Below are positions 20,990-30,231 of a stretch of 38,776 nucleotides of DNA, piece after piece; positions within the stretch are counted from its first letter, which is position 1, and every line of letters begins with the position of its first letter. Position numbers and translations under genes: made by a program. This DNA is from a virus, in IMG/VR virus record IMGVR_UViG_3300027792_000041, positions 1-38,776 of that record; one strand, 5' to 3'. The notes beneath the pieces were generated by a model that did not search any database, was not told the DNA's origin, and saw only the letters and a list, made by a program, of their open reading frames with translations.

Positions 20990-21937
20990 ATGACATATTA
21001 TTTTCTGGATGGGGGTGGGGGTTGGCGGTACATCATACCACATATTAGAAAAGGTGATACCATCATAGGCAGTAACAACTCCATAAACGATTTTTTTGAG
21101 AACTTCTCAGAAGCAAACGTGATACGCCTAAAAACAAGACCGAGCATGTACGACAAACACGGTTTCCTGAGAAACATTTTATCGGCTAAAAAAGAATACA
21201 AAAAATATTTCAGACACATAAAAAACGACAACATAGTTTTATTCGGTGGTCTGACAACAATAACATTTTTTTATTACATGAAGAAACTGGCTAGACATAA
21301 CAAGATACAATTAGCAGTACCAAACAAGGATTTTAAGTTTTTCAGGTCGAAACCACGTTTCACAAAATACTACATACCACTCAAAATAATAGGATACCTA
21401 CTGGGCATAGACGCTGGCGTCACAATACTACTAGGCAGACCAATGTGGTATCTGAAAGAGAAGACAATAAAAAAATATGATTACATGATATATAAGCAGA
21501 AAGAACCAAAGATAAGGATGCCGGATAAATACAAGGAGTTGCTCAAAGGCAAAAAAAACCTTGTGCTATTGAACGATTTTTCTACACTCTGCGAAAACCA
21601 GACAGAGATATTTGATTATATCAACAAGCTTTTCAGACCAGAGGATACAATCCTGAAGGATCATACGCGCAACCCTAACCTGAATTGTAACCCACGTTTC
21701 AAATGTTTCCCATCATATATACCATCTGAGATTCTTATCAACTCATATGACTGGGATAATGTTGTTTCTATTTATATCACAAAATCTTTGTTGTTAGATA
21801 CTGAGAAAAAGAAGATATCTTTGTATAATTTTTTTAAGTGGAAGTTTCCTGTCAGCGACGACTGGATTCAGAAGTATAATGACTGTCATGTTTTTCTGCC
21901 TGAGGATGAGGCGGAGCTTAAAGTGTTTTTGAAATAG
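20990..21937 (+). CDS. sialyltransferase-like glycosyltransferase (GT52/polysialyltransferase pattern)
   Basis: The 315-residue protein lacks a signal peptide and looks like a GT-B fold. Its C-terminal half carries the ordered motifs of capsule/LOS sialyltransferase-like families: KDH-x-R (223-227, in place of KPHPR), PSYIPSEILI (241-250, like the IPxE box) and VVSIYITKSLL (258-268, like the 'S-x-SSAL' box). The N-terminal part has FGGLTTITFFYYMKKLARHNKI. Such enzymes use CMP-sugars. Its place between tail genes and sequon-rich exported proteins suggests that it modifies virion or cell-surface glycans. Several signature residues are replaced, so donor and activity are uncertain. Confidence 0.65.
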   Translation: MTYYFLDGGGGWRYIIPHIRKGDTIIGSNNSINDFFENFSEANVIRLKTRPSMYDKHGFLRNILSAKKEYKKYFRHIKNDNIVLFGGLTTITFFYYMKKLARHNKIQLAVPNKDFKFFRSKPRFTKYYIPLKIIGYLLGIDAGVTILLGRPMWYLKEKTIKKYDYMIYKQKEPKIRMPDKYKELLKGKKNLVLLNDFSTLCENQTEIFDYINKLFRPEDTILKDHTRNPNLNCNPRFKCFPSYIPSEILINSYDWDNVVSIYITKSLLLDTEKKKISLYNFFKWKFPVSDDWIQKYNDCHVFLPEDEAELKVFLK

Positions 21938-21938
21938 G

Positions 21939-21954
21939 TTTTTTTTAAAAAAAA
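21939..21954 (+). terminator. T8A8 palindrome, possible terminator
   Basis: TTTTTTTTAAAAAAAA follows the glycosyltransferase stop. It may act as a U-tract terminator or as an intrinsically bent spacer before the GAGGAGAAGAGGGG ribosome site of the beta-helix gene. Confidence 0.4.
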
Positions 21955-21982
21955 TTTATGAGGAGAAGAGGGGAAGTAATAC

Positions 21983-24058
21983 ATGGTTGATGTTAGGACA
22001 CGGTTTAACGCTATTCTGGTTTTTTTCATATTGTTGTTTTCGTTAATCTTTGTCACACCATTGTTTGTTCAGCGTGTCAGGGCTGTTAACACTGTTTATT
22101 ATGTTTCTAATACTGGTAATGATGGTAATACGGGTCTTGCTGGTGATGATGCTCATGCTTGGAAGACCATTGGTAAAGTGACTACTGCTATGGGTGATGG
22201 TACTATACAGGTTGGTGATGACGTTCTTTTTAAGCGTGGTGATACTTGGACTGCTACTGATTGGCATTATTTGTATGTTAGGAAGGGAGGTACAGTTAGT
22301 AATTGGATGATTATTGGTGCGTATGGTAGTGGTGATGCTCCTGTTATTGATGGTGATAATGTCTCTTATTATGGTGTTAGCCTTGCTGTGGAGAAGGTTT
22401 CTTATGTTAGGATAGAGAACTTGGTTTTTATTTACCAGGCTGGTTATGGGATAAGGTGTGAGAACTTTAATAACTCTGATATTTATGTTTTTAATGTGAC
22501 TGTATCTTATAATGGTGATAATGGGATGTATTTTGACCAGTGTTCTAATATAACTGTTGAGAATTGTACTGTACATGATATACACACAGGGGGGATTGTT
22601 TTTTATGGTTCTGCTATTAATCCGATAAATAATGGCAGGATATTGAATTGCACGACATATAATTGTGGTCTTGTGACAACTTCAGATGGTATCATTATAC
22701 ATAGTGGTGATGGTGCAGGTACTCATTATGGTCAGAATTTCCTTGTTAAAGGTTGCCTTAGTTATGGTAATTCTGAGCAGGGATATGATTTTTATGGGGA
22801 AAGAGGAACAGCTGTACCTTCTGGGAATATATATATGAAAGATTGTGTGTCACATCATAACACTCTTGGTGGTGTTGATCTAGGTGGTTGTATCAGCAAT
22901 GTGACTATCGATGGTTTTTTATCATATAATGATAGTGGTAATTTTGGGATAGCACCTGGAGACGGAATAAATGAATTAATCATTAGAAATAGTGCTATAT
23001 ATAATACGTATAAATATTCCATACTAACATACTCAGATTATGGTTATTATGATGAGAATTTGAGTATTTATAATAATGATTTTGTTGCAGATGATTATAG
23101 CCTTGGTAATGCATTTATTTTCTTTTCAGCTTATAGTAAAAACATAGTGGTGAAAAATAATATTTTTCTTTCTCTTGATACAAGTGCTCCTAGTTCATTG
23201 ATTAGATATAGTGCTAGTAACCCTAATTCTCCTTCTGAGACAAACAGTGTATATGTTAATAATATGTATTGGGATAAGGCTGGTGCTGTTGGTAATCAGT
23301 GGTATTATGATGCTTCTAATAATAACTGGGCTGCCTGGGTTGCTCTTGCTGAAACCACGGGAGAGTTAAGGGATGACCCTGAGTTTGGAGATGCTGTTGG
23401 TCATGATTTTTCGTTGAATGATACCAGCCCTTGTATAGATGCTGGAGACTGGTTGACCTTTACTGTTGGTGGTGGTACAGGTACAACAATAACTCTTGAT
23501 GATGCTAGTTATTTTACAGATGGTTATGGGATGATAAGTGGTGACCTTATCTGTATTAACAATGATTATAATCTTATGATAACTGATGTTGATTATACTG
23601 CGAACACAATAACAGTAGATAGGAGTATAACCTGGGTTGATGGAGAAAATGTTAGTTTAACATATAATGGTATATCCCTCGATATTGGTGCAGAAGAGTA
23701 TATTAATGATTTTAATGATTTAGTTATCCCATCTGACAGTGATTTTGATTACGCACATGGGGTGAGATATGGTAGCGGTACGACTAGCGACCCGTATATG
23801 ATATGCAACTGGACTATACAAAATCTGACGGTTTACAGTACGACAAAGAATTTTACGATACAGAACTGCACAGTAGAATATCACATTAATATAACAAGTG
23901 TATCAAATGAGAGTTTAATTGAAATCAACGACGTGTCAATGGATGGTACTGATGCAGGTAAGCATAGTATGTGCTGGATTATAGTGAACAAGGCAGGGAC
24001 TATAACACTTCATAACAACTCGTTTGTAAACCTAGCGTATTCGTTTATAGGATGGTAA
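21983..24058 (+). CDS. exported right-handed beta-helix surface protein
   Basis: The 691-residue protein opens with a basic segment and a hydrophobic helix (ILVFFILLFSLIFVTPLFV, about 11-29) ending near VRAVNT, a signal peptide. Next comes VYYVSNTGNDGNTGLAGDDAHAWKTIGK, the start typical of pectate-lyase-like beta-helix proteins. Many coils of the form N-x-T/S-V-x-N-C follow (SNITVENCTVHD, NGRILNCTTYNCG, KNIVVKNNIF). About 18 N-x-S/T sequons suggest archaeal N-glycosylation. A polysaccharide-binding or -cleaving role is inferred from the fold. A signal peptide is unusual for a tail fibre, so it may sit on the infected cell's surface. Codons are strongly T-ending up to about 23.7 kb, then change. 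Confidence 0.8.
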   Translation: MVDVRTRFNAILVFFILLFSLIFVTPLFVQRVRAVNTVYYVSNTGNDGNTGLAGDDAHAWKTIGKVTTAMGDGTIQVGDDVLFKRGDTWTATDWHYLYVRKGGTVSNWMIIGAYGSGDAPVIDGDNVSYYGVSLAVEKVSYVRIENLVFIYQAGYGIRCENFNNSDIYVFNVTVSYNGDNGMYFDQCSNITVENCTVHDIHTGGIVFYGSAINPINNGRILNCTTYNCGLVTTSDGIIIHSGDGAGTHYGQNFLVKGCLSYGNSEQGYDFYGERGTAVPSGNIYMKDCVSHHNTLGGVDLGGCISNVTIDGFLSYNDSGNFGIAPGDGINELIIRNSAIYNTYKYSILTYSDYGYYDENLSIYNNDFVADDYSLGNAFIFFSAYSKNIVVKNNIFLSLDTSAPSSLIRYSASNPNSPSETNSVYVNNMYWDKAGAVGNQWYYDASNNNWAAWVALAETTGELRDDPEFGDAVGHDFSLNDTSPCIDAGDWLTFTVGGGTGTTITLDDASYFTDGYGMISGDLICINNDYNLMITDVDYTANTITVDRSITWVDGENVSLTYNGISLDIGAEEYINDFNDLVIPSDSDFDYAHGVRYGSGTTSDPYMICNWTIQNLTVYSTTKNFTIQNCTVEYHINITSVSNESLIEINDVSMDGTDAGKHSMCWIIVNKAGTITLHNNSFVNLAYSFIGW

Positions 24059-24064
24059 AAACAG

Positions 24065-27000
24065 ATGGATATGATAATTTCTGTGGCATTGGCAATAATT
24101 TTCTTTGTTGTGCTCACAGTATTGTTTTTTTTCCGTGACCGGCTCATGAATTGGGTTAGGCGAAACAAAAAGAAGGCAATTGGAATCGGTGTTTCAATAC
24201 TACTGGCATCAGCGGGCACAGGATATATCCTTAGTCTAGGTGATGAACAACCACCATTTATTGACCCTGCTGCATTCATATGGCATCTAGGAAACAGCTA
24301 TGGTGGTATGCCGCATTGGGAGATAAACAAGACATATGCTAAACAGTTTCTTAAGGACAATATGAAATGGCGACTACAGGCAAGTCCGAATAATAATACG
24401 TGGTATGATGCAAATGAGTTGTTAAAAATCGGTTTGGATTGGAACGATATTGATTGTAGTTATAAGGTCACGCTCACGTTGAACACCACGGGTGCACCGC
24501 AGGCTTTGTATTATCGTTTTGACCTGGCATGTGATAAATCATTGAAGCAGTATGCTGAGATAAATGGTTATGTGTGGACCCTCACTATACCTGCTAATAA
24601 TACGATGGATTATACTATATTGTTCAACTGGTCAGATATTAAACCGCTTATACAATCAGGCAAGGTTTGGTATGACAGGGGTGTTACAAACAACTTTTTC
24701 TGGTTCAGGATACAAAGTGTGAATAAGATAGGTGTCGGCAAGGAGTTTGTTGTTGACCCTGTTTATGGTGTGATTCCCGCTGCTGTTATTGAAACATGGG
24801 AATGGGACCAATCTGAGGGTAGGACAGTTGGTTTAAAGGGTTTGGTTCGTGTTAATAACAGTGAATATTATCTTACTGTTGCATCTGGTGATGGTGATGG
24901 TACAGGTGGTGGTGATGGTGATGGTTGGGCTACTGTCATTCAGGTTGACAGCGATAATGGTAATATTATTAATGCAGGGGTTATAAGTAGATATGAATAT
25001 GATGGCTCTGATGGTTCTAATGCTTGTGTTCTTCATATTCCTGGTACTGATAAATATGTGGTTTATTATTATGATACAGGTAGTGCTAAAACAACTTTGG
25101 TTACTTTGCAGGTGTGGGATAATAATGGTACTATAAAACAGGGTGTTATTGATAGTCAGCAGTGTACATATGATATTATATGTAGTTATTTTGCTGAGAT
25201 AGATTTTATAGCTGTCACTGATAATGTTTATATGGTTGCTTATTCGCAGACAACCACGAATGATGGTTATATTGAGACCTGGTGGATTGATTATGATGGT
25301 ATGATTAATAACACTCGGTTGGATATTGAGGAGTTTGATGAGACCTATGGTAATTATCCTCGTCTTTGTATGGTTGATAGTAACACTGTTGCCATAAATT
25401 ATCTTAGTGCTAGTTCAACTGGCAGTTATGCTGTTATAACTCATAATGTCACTTCTTCTGGGATTATCAGCAATACTCCTGCTGATAGTTGGGCTTATGA
25501 GACAGAAGTATCAAGGGCTGGCGGTGGTAGTGGTAATACACTGGCGTTTAATAAAGTCGGTAGTAATGTTTTTGCTACTACATATGTTGCTACGAATTTC
25601 AGTATTTATTGCAAAACCATTGGTATTTCTGATAAGGGTATGATGACGAACTCTTTTATTGATAAATTGTTAGTGACTACTACTACTGGTGCTAATTGTT
25701 TGATAACTTTTATTGTACATAATCCGTTGGTTGCTAGTGATGGTAATGGTATTATGGGTTGTACATATATTGTTGATAACACGTTATATGATGGTTATGT
25801 GAGAACATGGAATATTTCGAGTGCTGGTGTTATTGGTAATGCTATTATTGATTATTTGCTTTTTGCTGGTACATTGACATATAATGCCTGGGTTGTGTAT
25901 GTCAATCAATCATTTTATTTCAGTGTTTTTACTGGTGCTAGTAATGATGGTTTTTGTACGTCATATAGTATTGCTACTAATTGGGCTAGTCCTGTTTTCA
26001 GCAGTCCGTCACCAACCAACAGTTCTGTGGATGTGAGTCTTACGCCGAGATGTAATATCACAGTGAACGACAAGAATGGTGATACTATGAGAGTCACCTT
26101 TGCGGAGAACAGCACAGGCAGCTGGGTCAACCGACAGACAAACGGCAGCGTAGCAAACGGTACGTATAGATGGGATTATACACAGGCATCAAGTTACAGC
26201 AAGAAATATTGGTGGAAAGTCTACTGTAACGACGGTCAGCATAATGTGAGCAAATGGTATTGTTTCACCACAGGAGAAGAGCCTAATTCACCGCCTACGA
26301 ACACTTATGTCGGCGCATGGGATTTATTAAAAAACATTGAATGGGAGTTCAACACAACACAGGTGAAAGCACCACCCTGGACGTTAAACATCTCAATCAG
26401 CGATCCCGATGGCGACCGTATGAACTGGACTATCTACCATAATGATGGTGGTACGTGGAAGGTTGTCGCATCTGGTACTAACAGTCCTAACGGAACTAAT
26501 ACTACGACTAACACGACATGGATAGATGAATACGGCGTACAATATGATATAAGTGTTAACATCACAGATGGCACAGTATGGCTCAATAACAGCAGACATT
26601 TCACGACAAACAACCCGCCGGATATATCAGATTATTCCCCTGCTAACGAGGCGACAGGGGTTGAGCTTACACCACGGTGTTCCATTACGATAGATGATGA
26701 CGACGGTGATACGATGGATGTACTCTGGGAGGAGTACCAGGTGCCAGTGTATGCTGATGTGCAGACAAACAATACAGTGGGCAACGGCACCTATACATAT
26801 GATTATGTTAATGCAACGAATTTTATGACTAATTATGGCTGGCGTGTAAGCGTCGATGACGGCATTGATATAACTGAGCTTACATTGTCGTTTACAACAC
26901 GTGCGCAATACGCCACTAGTGTATCGTTAAGTGGTCTTACAAGTGATTGGAATGTCACGTGGAATGGTACTACGCCGACTGGTAGCACAAATGTCCATAC

Positions 27001-28768
27001 TGTTTTCATCAACAACAGCGGTGACAGATATGAGACTGTAGAAATAAATATTGTTGTTAATGATACAATGTTGGTCGATAACATCTATTTCTGGGCTATG
27101 TGGCTTAACGACACTGTTAACAACACACAGATTTATACAGACAACATAACAGTATGGGTATCAGACGATAACGTCACATGGGGTGTACTGCAGCATGATA
27201 TAGGGAACGGCATGGGACGTTTCCCACATACTATGGGTTATCTACATTGGAATTGGACTACTGAGCCTGATGGTGTCGAGGCATTCCCATATACACCGAT
27301 AAAAGGTTATGTTATATCGAGTAACACCACATTGTATGCTCGTTATCAACTCAACATAACAGACACAGCCGTTGAAGGCATATATTATAATCTTACAGCA
27401 TGGGAGATAAGTGTTGTCAATGAAAGCAGCGGTGATGGCATCGGTGTAATCAATAGCGCTAGTCATACATGCAAAGCAAAAGTGGAACAAGGATGGATTA
27501 ACACAGCACCGGTACAAAGCAACCCAGCCCCCGCTAACAACAGTTATGATAACACACGAACAATAATGTTGAATATAACCGTTGGTGACATCGATGATGC
27601 GACACAGGATATGAGTATCACATGGCAGACGAACAGCAGCGGAAGCTGGGTGACATTCGGCACTAACAACACTGTGAACAACGGCACATACAGACAACCG
27701 ATGGAAAACTTCACGATACCAGGCACTAAATATTGGTGGAGAATCATACTCACTGATAACGAGGGTGGATGGGATAACGACACATATTGTTTAACAATGA
27801 ATAACGACACAGTCTGGTATAAAAGCAGCGGTTACAACTGTTACCTCGAGATAGATAGTCTGAGTTTCGACCCGATAATTGTGAGTAACAGTTACGTTAT
27901 GTTCAACACAACTGATTTCAAAGTCACATCAACCAACAGGACTAACATCAGCATAATTTTTATTAACACAAGTATAACAGATGCGACAGCTGGTGATTTG
28001 CTCGTTGATTTCTGTGCGCATAACACCGGTGGTATCGTATGGTTCAACATAAGCGGTTTCACTTACACAGTAAATTATAGTGTTTATAAGAACAGTGTAT
28101 TGTTAGGATATGATGTCGCAGATGTCAACGGTGACATAAGTTTTTCGGATACAATCAACGGTTACACGCCACGTTACCAAATATATTTCAACATAGTGGG
28201 ATCAGTTTCATATAATACTACGATACGGAACACGGGTATCGATTATTTTGTATGGCTGGGTGGTAACACAACAGCTGTTAACGTAGCATCTATTATCACA
28301 GGTTTCAATGAAGCAGCTGAGTATATAGCGATATGGAATGAAAGTCAGGCGGCATGGGATAACACAAACGGTCTCTGGGCAAAATATTATGGTGATGGTA
28401 GCGGCGACAACTTCGACATTCAGACATTTGATGTCGTAAGATGTTATCTCACGGACAGTGGTACACAGAACTTCGATATGACTTCTAACCCTGATATGAA
28501 CTACACAAAAAGCTATAACATAACATTGAGTAATCTTACAAGAAACAAGGGTTTTAATTACACTGGATACAACAGGGTGTCTTCTACGACACTTGACACT
28601 ATCAACAGCAGCATAGGTATCCCGGAGGGTTATTATGTTGGTAGATGGAATGAGACGACATATACATGGGATTTTTGGATAAGTGGTTTCAGCACAGTGG
28701 ATTATACTGTTGAGAGATGGGCTGTTGTTATGACAAAAGTTGATGGTACAAGGTGGTGGAATACATAG
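24065..28768 (+). CDS. giant membrane-anchored, sequon-rich Ig-like surface protein
   Basis: The 1567-residue protein has two N-terminal membrane helices (about 3-23 and 38-56). Next come a beta-rich domain (about 75-240) and a repeated-strand region that reads like a beta-propeller (about 245-635, with recurring D-x-D-G-x-I/M-x-N motifs). At least three Ig/FnIII-like repeats follow, each opening with an [SN]P-x(2)-[NE]-x(3)-V-x-L-TPRC-type motif (PTNSSVDVSLTPRCNITVND, ANEATGVELTPRCSITIDDD). The C terminus has more beta domains and many Trp/Asn. I count about 65 N-x-S/T sequons. The style matches Thermoplasmatota surface proteins. Codon usage changes near 25.99 kb, exactly where the Ig repeats start, suggesting a mosaic. 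Confidence 0.8.
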   Translation: MDMIISVALAIIFFVVLTVLFFFRDRLMNWVRRNKKKAIGIGVSILLASAGTGYILSLGDEQPPFIDPAAFIWHLGNSYGGMPHWEINKTYAKQFLKDNMKWRLQASPNNNTWYDANELLKIGLDWNDIDCSYKVTLTLNTTGAPQALYYRFDLACDKSLKQYAEINGYVWTLTIPANNTMDYTILFNWSDIKPLIQSGKVWYDRGVTNNFFWFRIQSVNKIGVGKEFVVDPVYGVIPAAVIETWEWDQSEGRTVGLKGLVRVNNSEYYLTVASGDGDGTGGGDGDGWATVIQVDSDNGNIINAGVISRYEYDGSDGSNACVLHIPGTDKYVVYYYDTGSAKTTLVTLQVWDNNGTIKQGVIDSQQCTYDIICSYFAEIDFIAVTDNVYMVAYSQTTTNDGYIETWWIDYDGMINNTRLDIEEFDETYGNYPRLCMVDSNTVAINYLSASSTGSYAVITHNVTSSGIISNTPADSWAYETEVSRAGGGSGNTLAFNKVGSNVFATTYVATNFSIYCKTIGISDKGMMTNSFIDKLLVTTTTGANCLITFIVHNPLVASDGNGIMGCTYIVDNTLYDGYVRTWNISSAGVIGNAIIDYLLFAGTLTYNAWVVYVNQSFYFSVFTGASNDGFCTSYSIATNWASPVFSSPSPTNSSVDVSLTPRCNITVNDKNGDTMRVTFAENSTGSWVNRQTNGSVANGTYRWDYTQASSYSKKYWWKVYCNDGQHNVSKWYCFTTGEEPNSPPTNTYVGAWDLLKNIEWEFNTTQVKAPPWTLNISISDPDGDRMNWTIYHNDGGTWKVVASGTNSPNGTNTTTNTTWIDEYGVQYDISVNITDGTVWLNNSRHFTTNNPPDISDYSPANEATGVELTPRCSITIDDDDGDTMDVLWEEYQVPVYADVQTNNTVGNGTYTYDYVNATNFMTNYGWRVSVDDGIDITELTLSFTTRAQYATSVSLSGLTSDWNVTWNGTTPTGSTNVHTVFINNSGDRYETVEINIVVNDTMLVDNIYFWAMWLNDTVNNTQIYTDNITVWVSDDNVTWGVLQHDIGNGMGRFPHTMGYLHWNWTTEPDGVEAFPYTPIKGYVISSNTTLYARYQLNITDTAVEGIYYNLTAWEISVVNESSGDGIGVINSASHTCKAKVEQGWINTAPVQSNPAPANNSYDNTRTIMLNITVGDIDDATQDMSITWQTNSSGSWVTFGTNNTVNNGTYRQPMENFTIPGTKYWWRIILTDNEGGWDNDTYCLTMNNDTVWYKSSGYNCYLEIDSLSFDPIIVSNSYVMFNTTDFKVTSTNRTNISIIFINTSITDATAGDLLVDFCAHNTGGIVWFNISGFTYTVNYSVYKNSVLLGYDVADVNGDISFSDTINGYTPRYQIYFNIVGSVSYNTTIRNTGIDYFVWLGGNTTAVNVASIITGFNEAAEYIAIWNESQAAWDNTNGLWAKYYGDGSGDNFDIQTFDVVRCYLTDSGTQNFDMTSNPDMNYTKSYNITLSNLTRNKGFNYTGYNRVSSTTLDTINSSIGIPEGYYVGRWNETTYTWDFWISGFSTVDYTVERWAVVMTKVDGTRWWNT

Positions 28769-29832
28769 CGTTACCAGTACAATATCTAGTATATGGTTAC
28801 ATCTACGATAGTGGCAGCAGTCCTGTTAACGGTGCGACAGTCAATATAACTGATACTAGCAACCCGCAGGGCACGGCAACGGGTACGACAAACGCCGCTG
28901 GTAAATATCAGATTAACATAGAAAACTATGCTACTGATGGGGATACGATACGTGTACGCTGTGGTGTTGACAACGAGTTCAAAGACAGTACATTCACATT
29001 GGATATAAGCCATGCTGCGAAACGAGTTGACCTAACACTTGTGGATACAACTAAGGATTTCAGCCTCAACTCACAACTCTACAAACGCAACCTTTTAAGC
29101 TATAACATCAACGGTTATTTAAACAAACTTCAATCAAAGGAATATAAACTAGATGGTTGTCTCAGGAAGATAACATCAAAGGATTTTGTTTTAGACAGCT
29201 GGTTAAAAAAAGTGTTATCGAAAGACTACAACCTGAATGGTTATCTAGGCAGTTTCAACTCGTTGGCATACACATTAAACGCAGATTTGTATGCAAAAAA
29301 AACAGGGCAATATTCCTTAGATGGTATGATAAATCAGTTGATATCAAAAGATTTCCATGTGGACGGGTATCTCAAAAAAACAGCATCTGAGGATTTCTTG
29401 TTAAACGCAGGTCTTTTAAAAGTACAATCAATCAACATGGTTTTAGACGGTCATCTCAAAAAACAGAACACATCTAGTTATAATCTCGATGGTACGTTGA
29501 AACAGATAGAAAGCAAAGAAAATAGTTTAGATGCATGGTTATACAGTCAGGTGAACAGCGAATACATACTGGATGTTTATCTTAAAAAGATACAGCAACA
29601 AAACTATAATCTAAATGCAAGTCTGTTAAAAATAAGATTGGTGAACAGCCATCTCGATGGTTACATCGGGGTAAGCAAGATTCTAAATTTTGGTTTTAAC
29701 GGCGAACTAGAATACATCCATCGAAAATATGTTGAAGCATCTGCGCCGGATACGACAATCAGAGGATACACGCCATCTATAAACAGCATGCAGAATAAAA
29801 CACCTGATACAACATACAAAGGATTCATATAA
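28753..29832 (+). CDS. carboxypeptidase-regulatory-like domain plus 16 x 14-residue repeats
   Basis: The 359-residue protein begins at GTG 28753 (or 28756), overlapping the previous stop. Residues about 8-95 form a CarboxypepD_reg-like domain (VYGYIYDSGSSPVNGATVNITDT ... GTTNAAGKYQINI). From about 103 to 326 come sixteen uninterrupted 14-residue repeats of the pattern [YF]-x-L-[DN]-[GA]-x-L-x-[KQ]-x-x-x-[KQS]-[DE]. A short tail ends in PDTTIRGYTPSI and PDTTYKGFI, itself a small repeat. The regular repeat suggests a solenoid or fibrous stalk. No signal peptide is seen, so it may join the fibre or surface module to the virion. Confidence 0.75.
   Translation: MVEYIALPVQYLVYGYIYDSGSSPVNGATVNITDTSNPQGTATGTTNAAGKYQINIENYATDGDTIRVRCGVDNEFKDSTFTLDISHAAKRVDLTLVDTTKDFSLNSQLYKRNLLSYNINGYLNKLQSKEYKLDGCLRKITSKDFVLDSWLKKVLSKDYNLNGYLGSFNSLAYTLNADLYAKKTGQYSLDGMINQLISKDFHVDGYLKKTASEDFLLNAGLLKVQSINMVLDGHLKKQNTSSYNLDGTLKQIESKENSLDAWLYSQVNSEYILDVYLKKIQQQNYNLNASLLKIRLVNSHLDGYIGVSKILNFGFNGELEYIHRKYVEASAPDTTIRGYTPSINSMQNKTPDTTYKGFI
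29059..29730 (+). repeat. 16 tandem 42-bp coding repeats
   Basis: The repeat tract codes for sixteen 14-residue units in perfect register (first unit at 29059, last at 29689-29730) with no insertion or deletion. The nucleotide copies are diverged, so this is an old duplication kept by selection on length and period rather than a fresh microsatellite. Confidence 0.85.
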
Positions 29833-29853
29833 AAAAAATGGAGAAAAATATTT

Positions 29854-30189
29854 ATGACGCAATGTATAGAACTCAGTGAAGGGGATTACGGCTGGGCTGT
29901 GACAGTATCGTTATACAAAAGCGATGATGACGTAACAGTCGAAAGTCTGACATCAGCATCAAAAGTAAGCCTGGATATAACACGACTTGATGAGACACCG
30001 CTTGTACAAGATGCTGTTGTGACAGTAACCAATGCGACAACCGGCACAGTAACATTCACACCATTAAGCACATGGTTCACAAGTGCAAAACTAGGCGACC
30101 GCAGCGACTACTTGGCGATATTCAAAATATATTATTCATCGGGTAAGAAACACAGCTTCAAAATACCCATGTACATCCACCTGCATTAA
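29854..30189 (+). CDS. BppU-like beta-sandwich tail protein
   Basis: The 111-residue protein has the pattern of the N-terminal domain of baseplate upper proteins: EGDYGWAVTVSLYKSDDDVTVESLTSASKVSLDITR, then TVTNATTGTVTFTPLSTWFT and a closing strand (DYLAIFKIYYSSGKKHSFKIPMYIHL). Similar modules attach fibres to siphovirus baseplates. The start follows ATGGAGAAAAATA. It is the last gene of the inserted surface module before the tail chaperone. Confidence 0.65.
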   Translation: MTQCIELSEGDYGWAVTVSLYKSDDDVTVESLTSASKVSLDITRLDETPLVQDAVVTVTNATTGTVTFTPLSTWFTSAKLGDRSDYLAIFKIYYSSGKKHSFKIPMYIHLH

Positions 30190-30231
30190 CGCTCAATATA
30201 AATCATATATTGATGAGGAAAAAAAGATATT

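Noticed and set aside
22043-22585. 180-codon leftward Ile/Thr/Asn-rich frame
   Set aside because: It is antisense to the T-rich beta-helix gene; its composition simply mirrors GGT/GAT/AAT codons.
29059-29730. CRISPR-like array
   Set aside because: The 42-bp repeats are coding, diverged and lack distinct spacers; they keep a protein frame.
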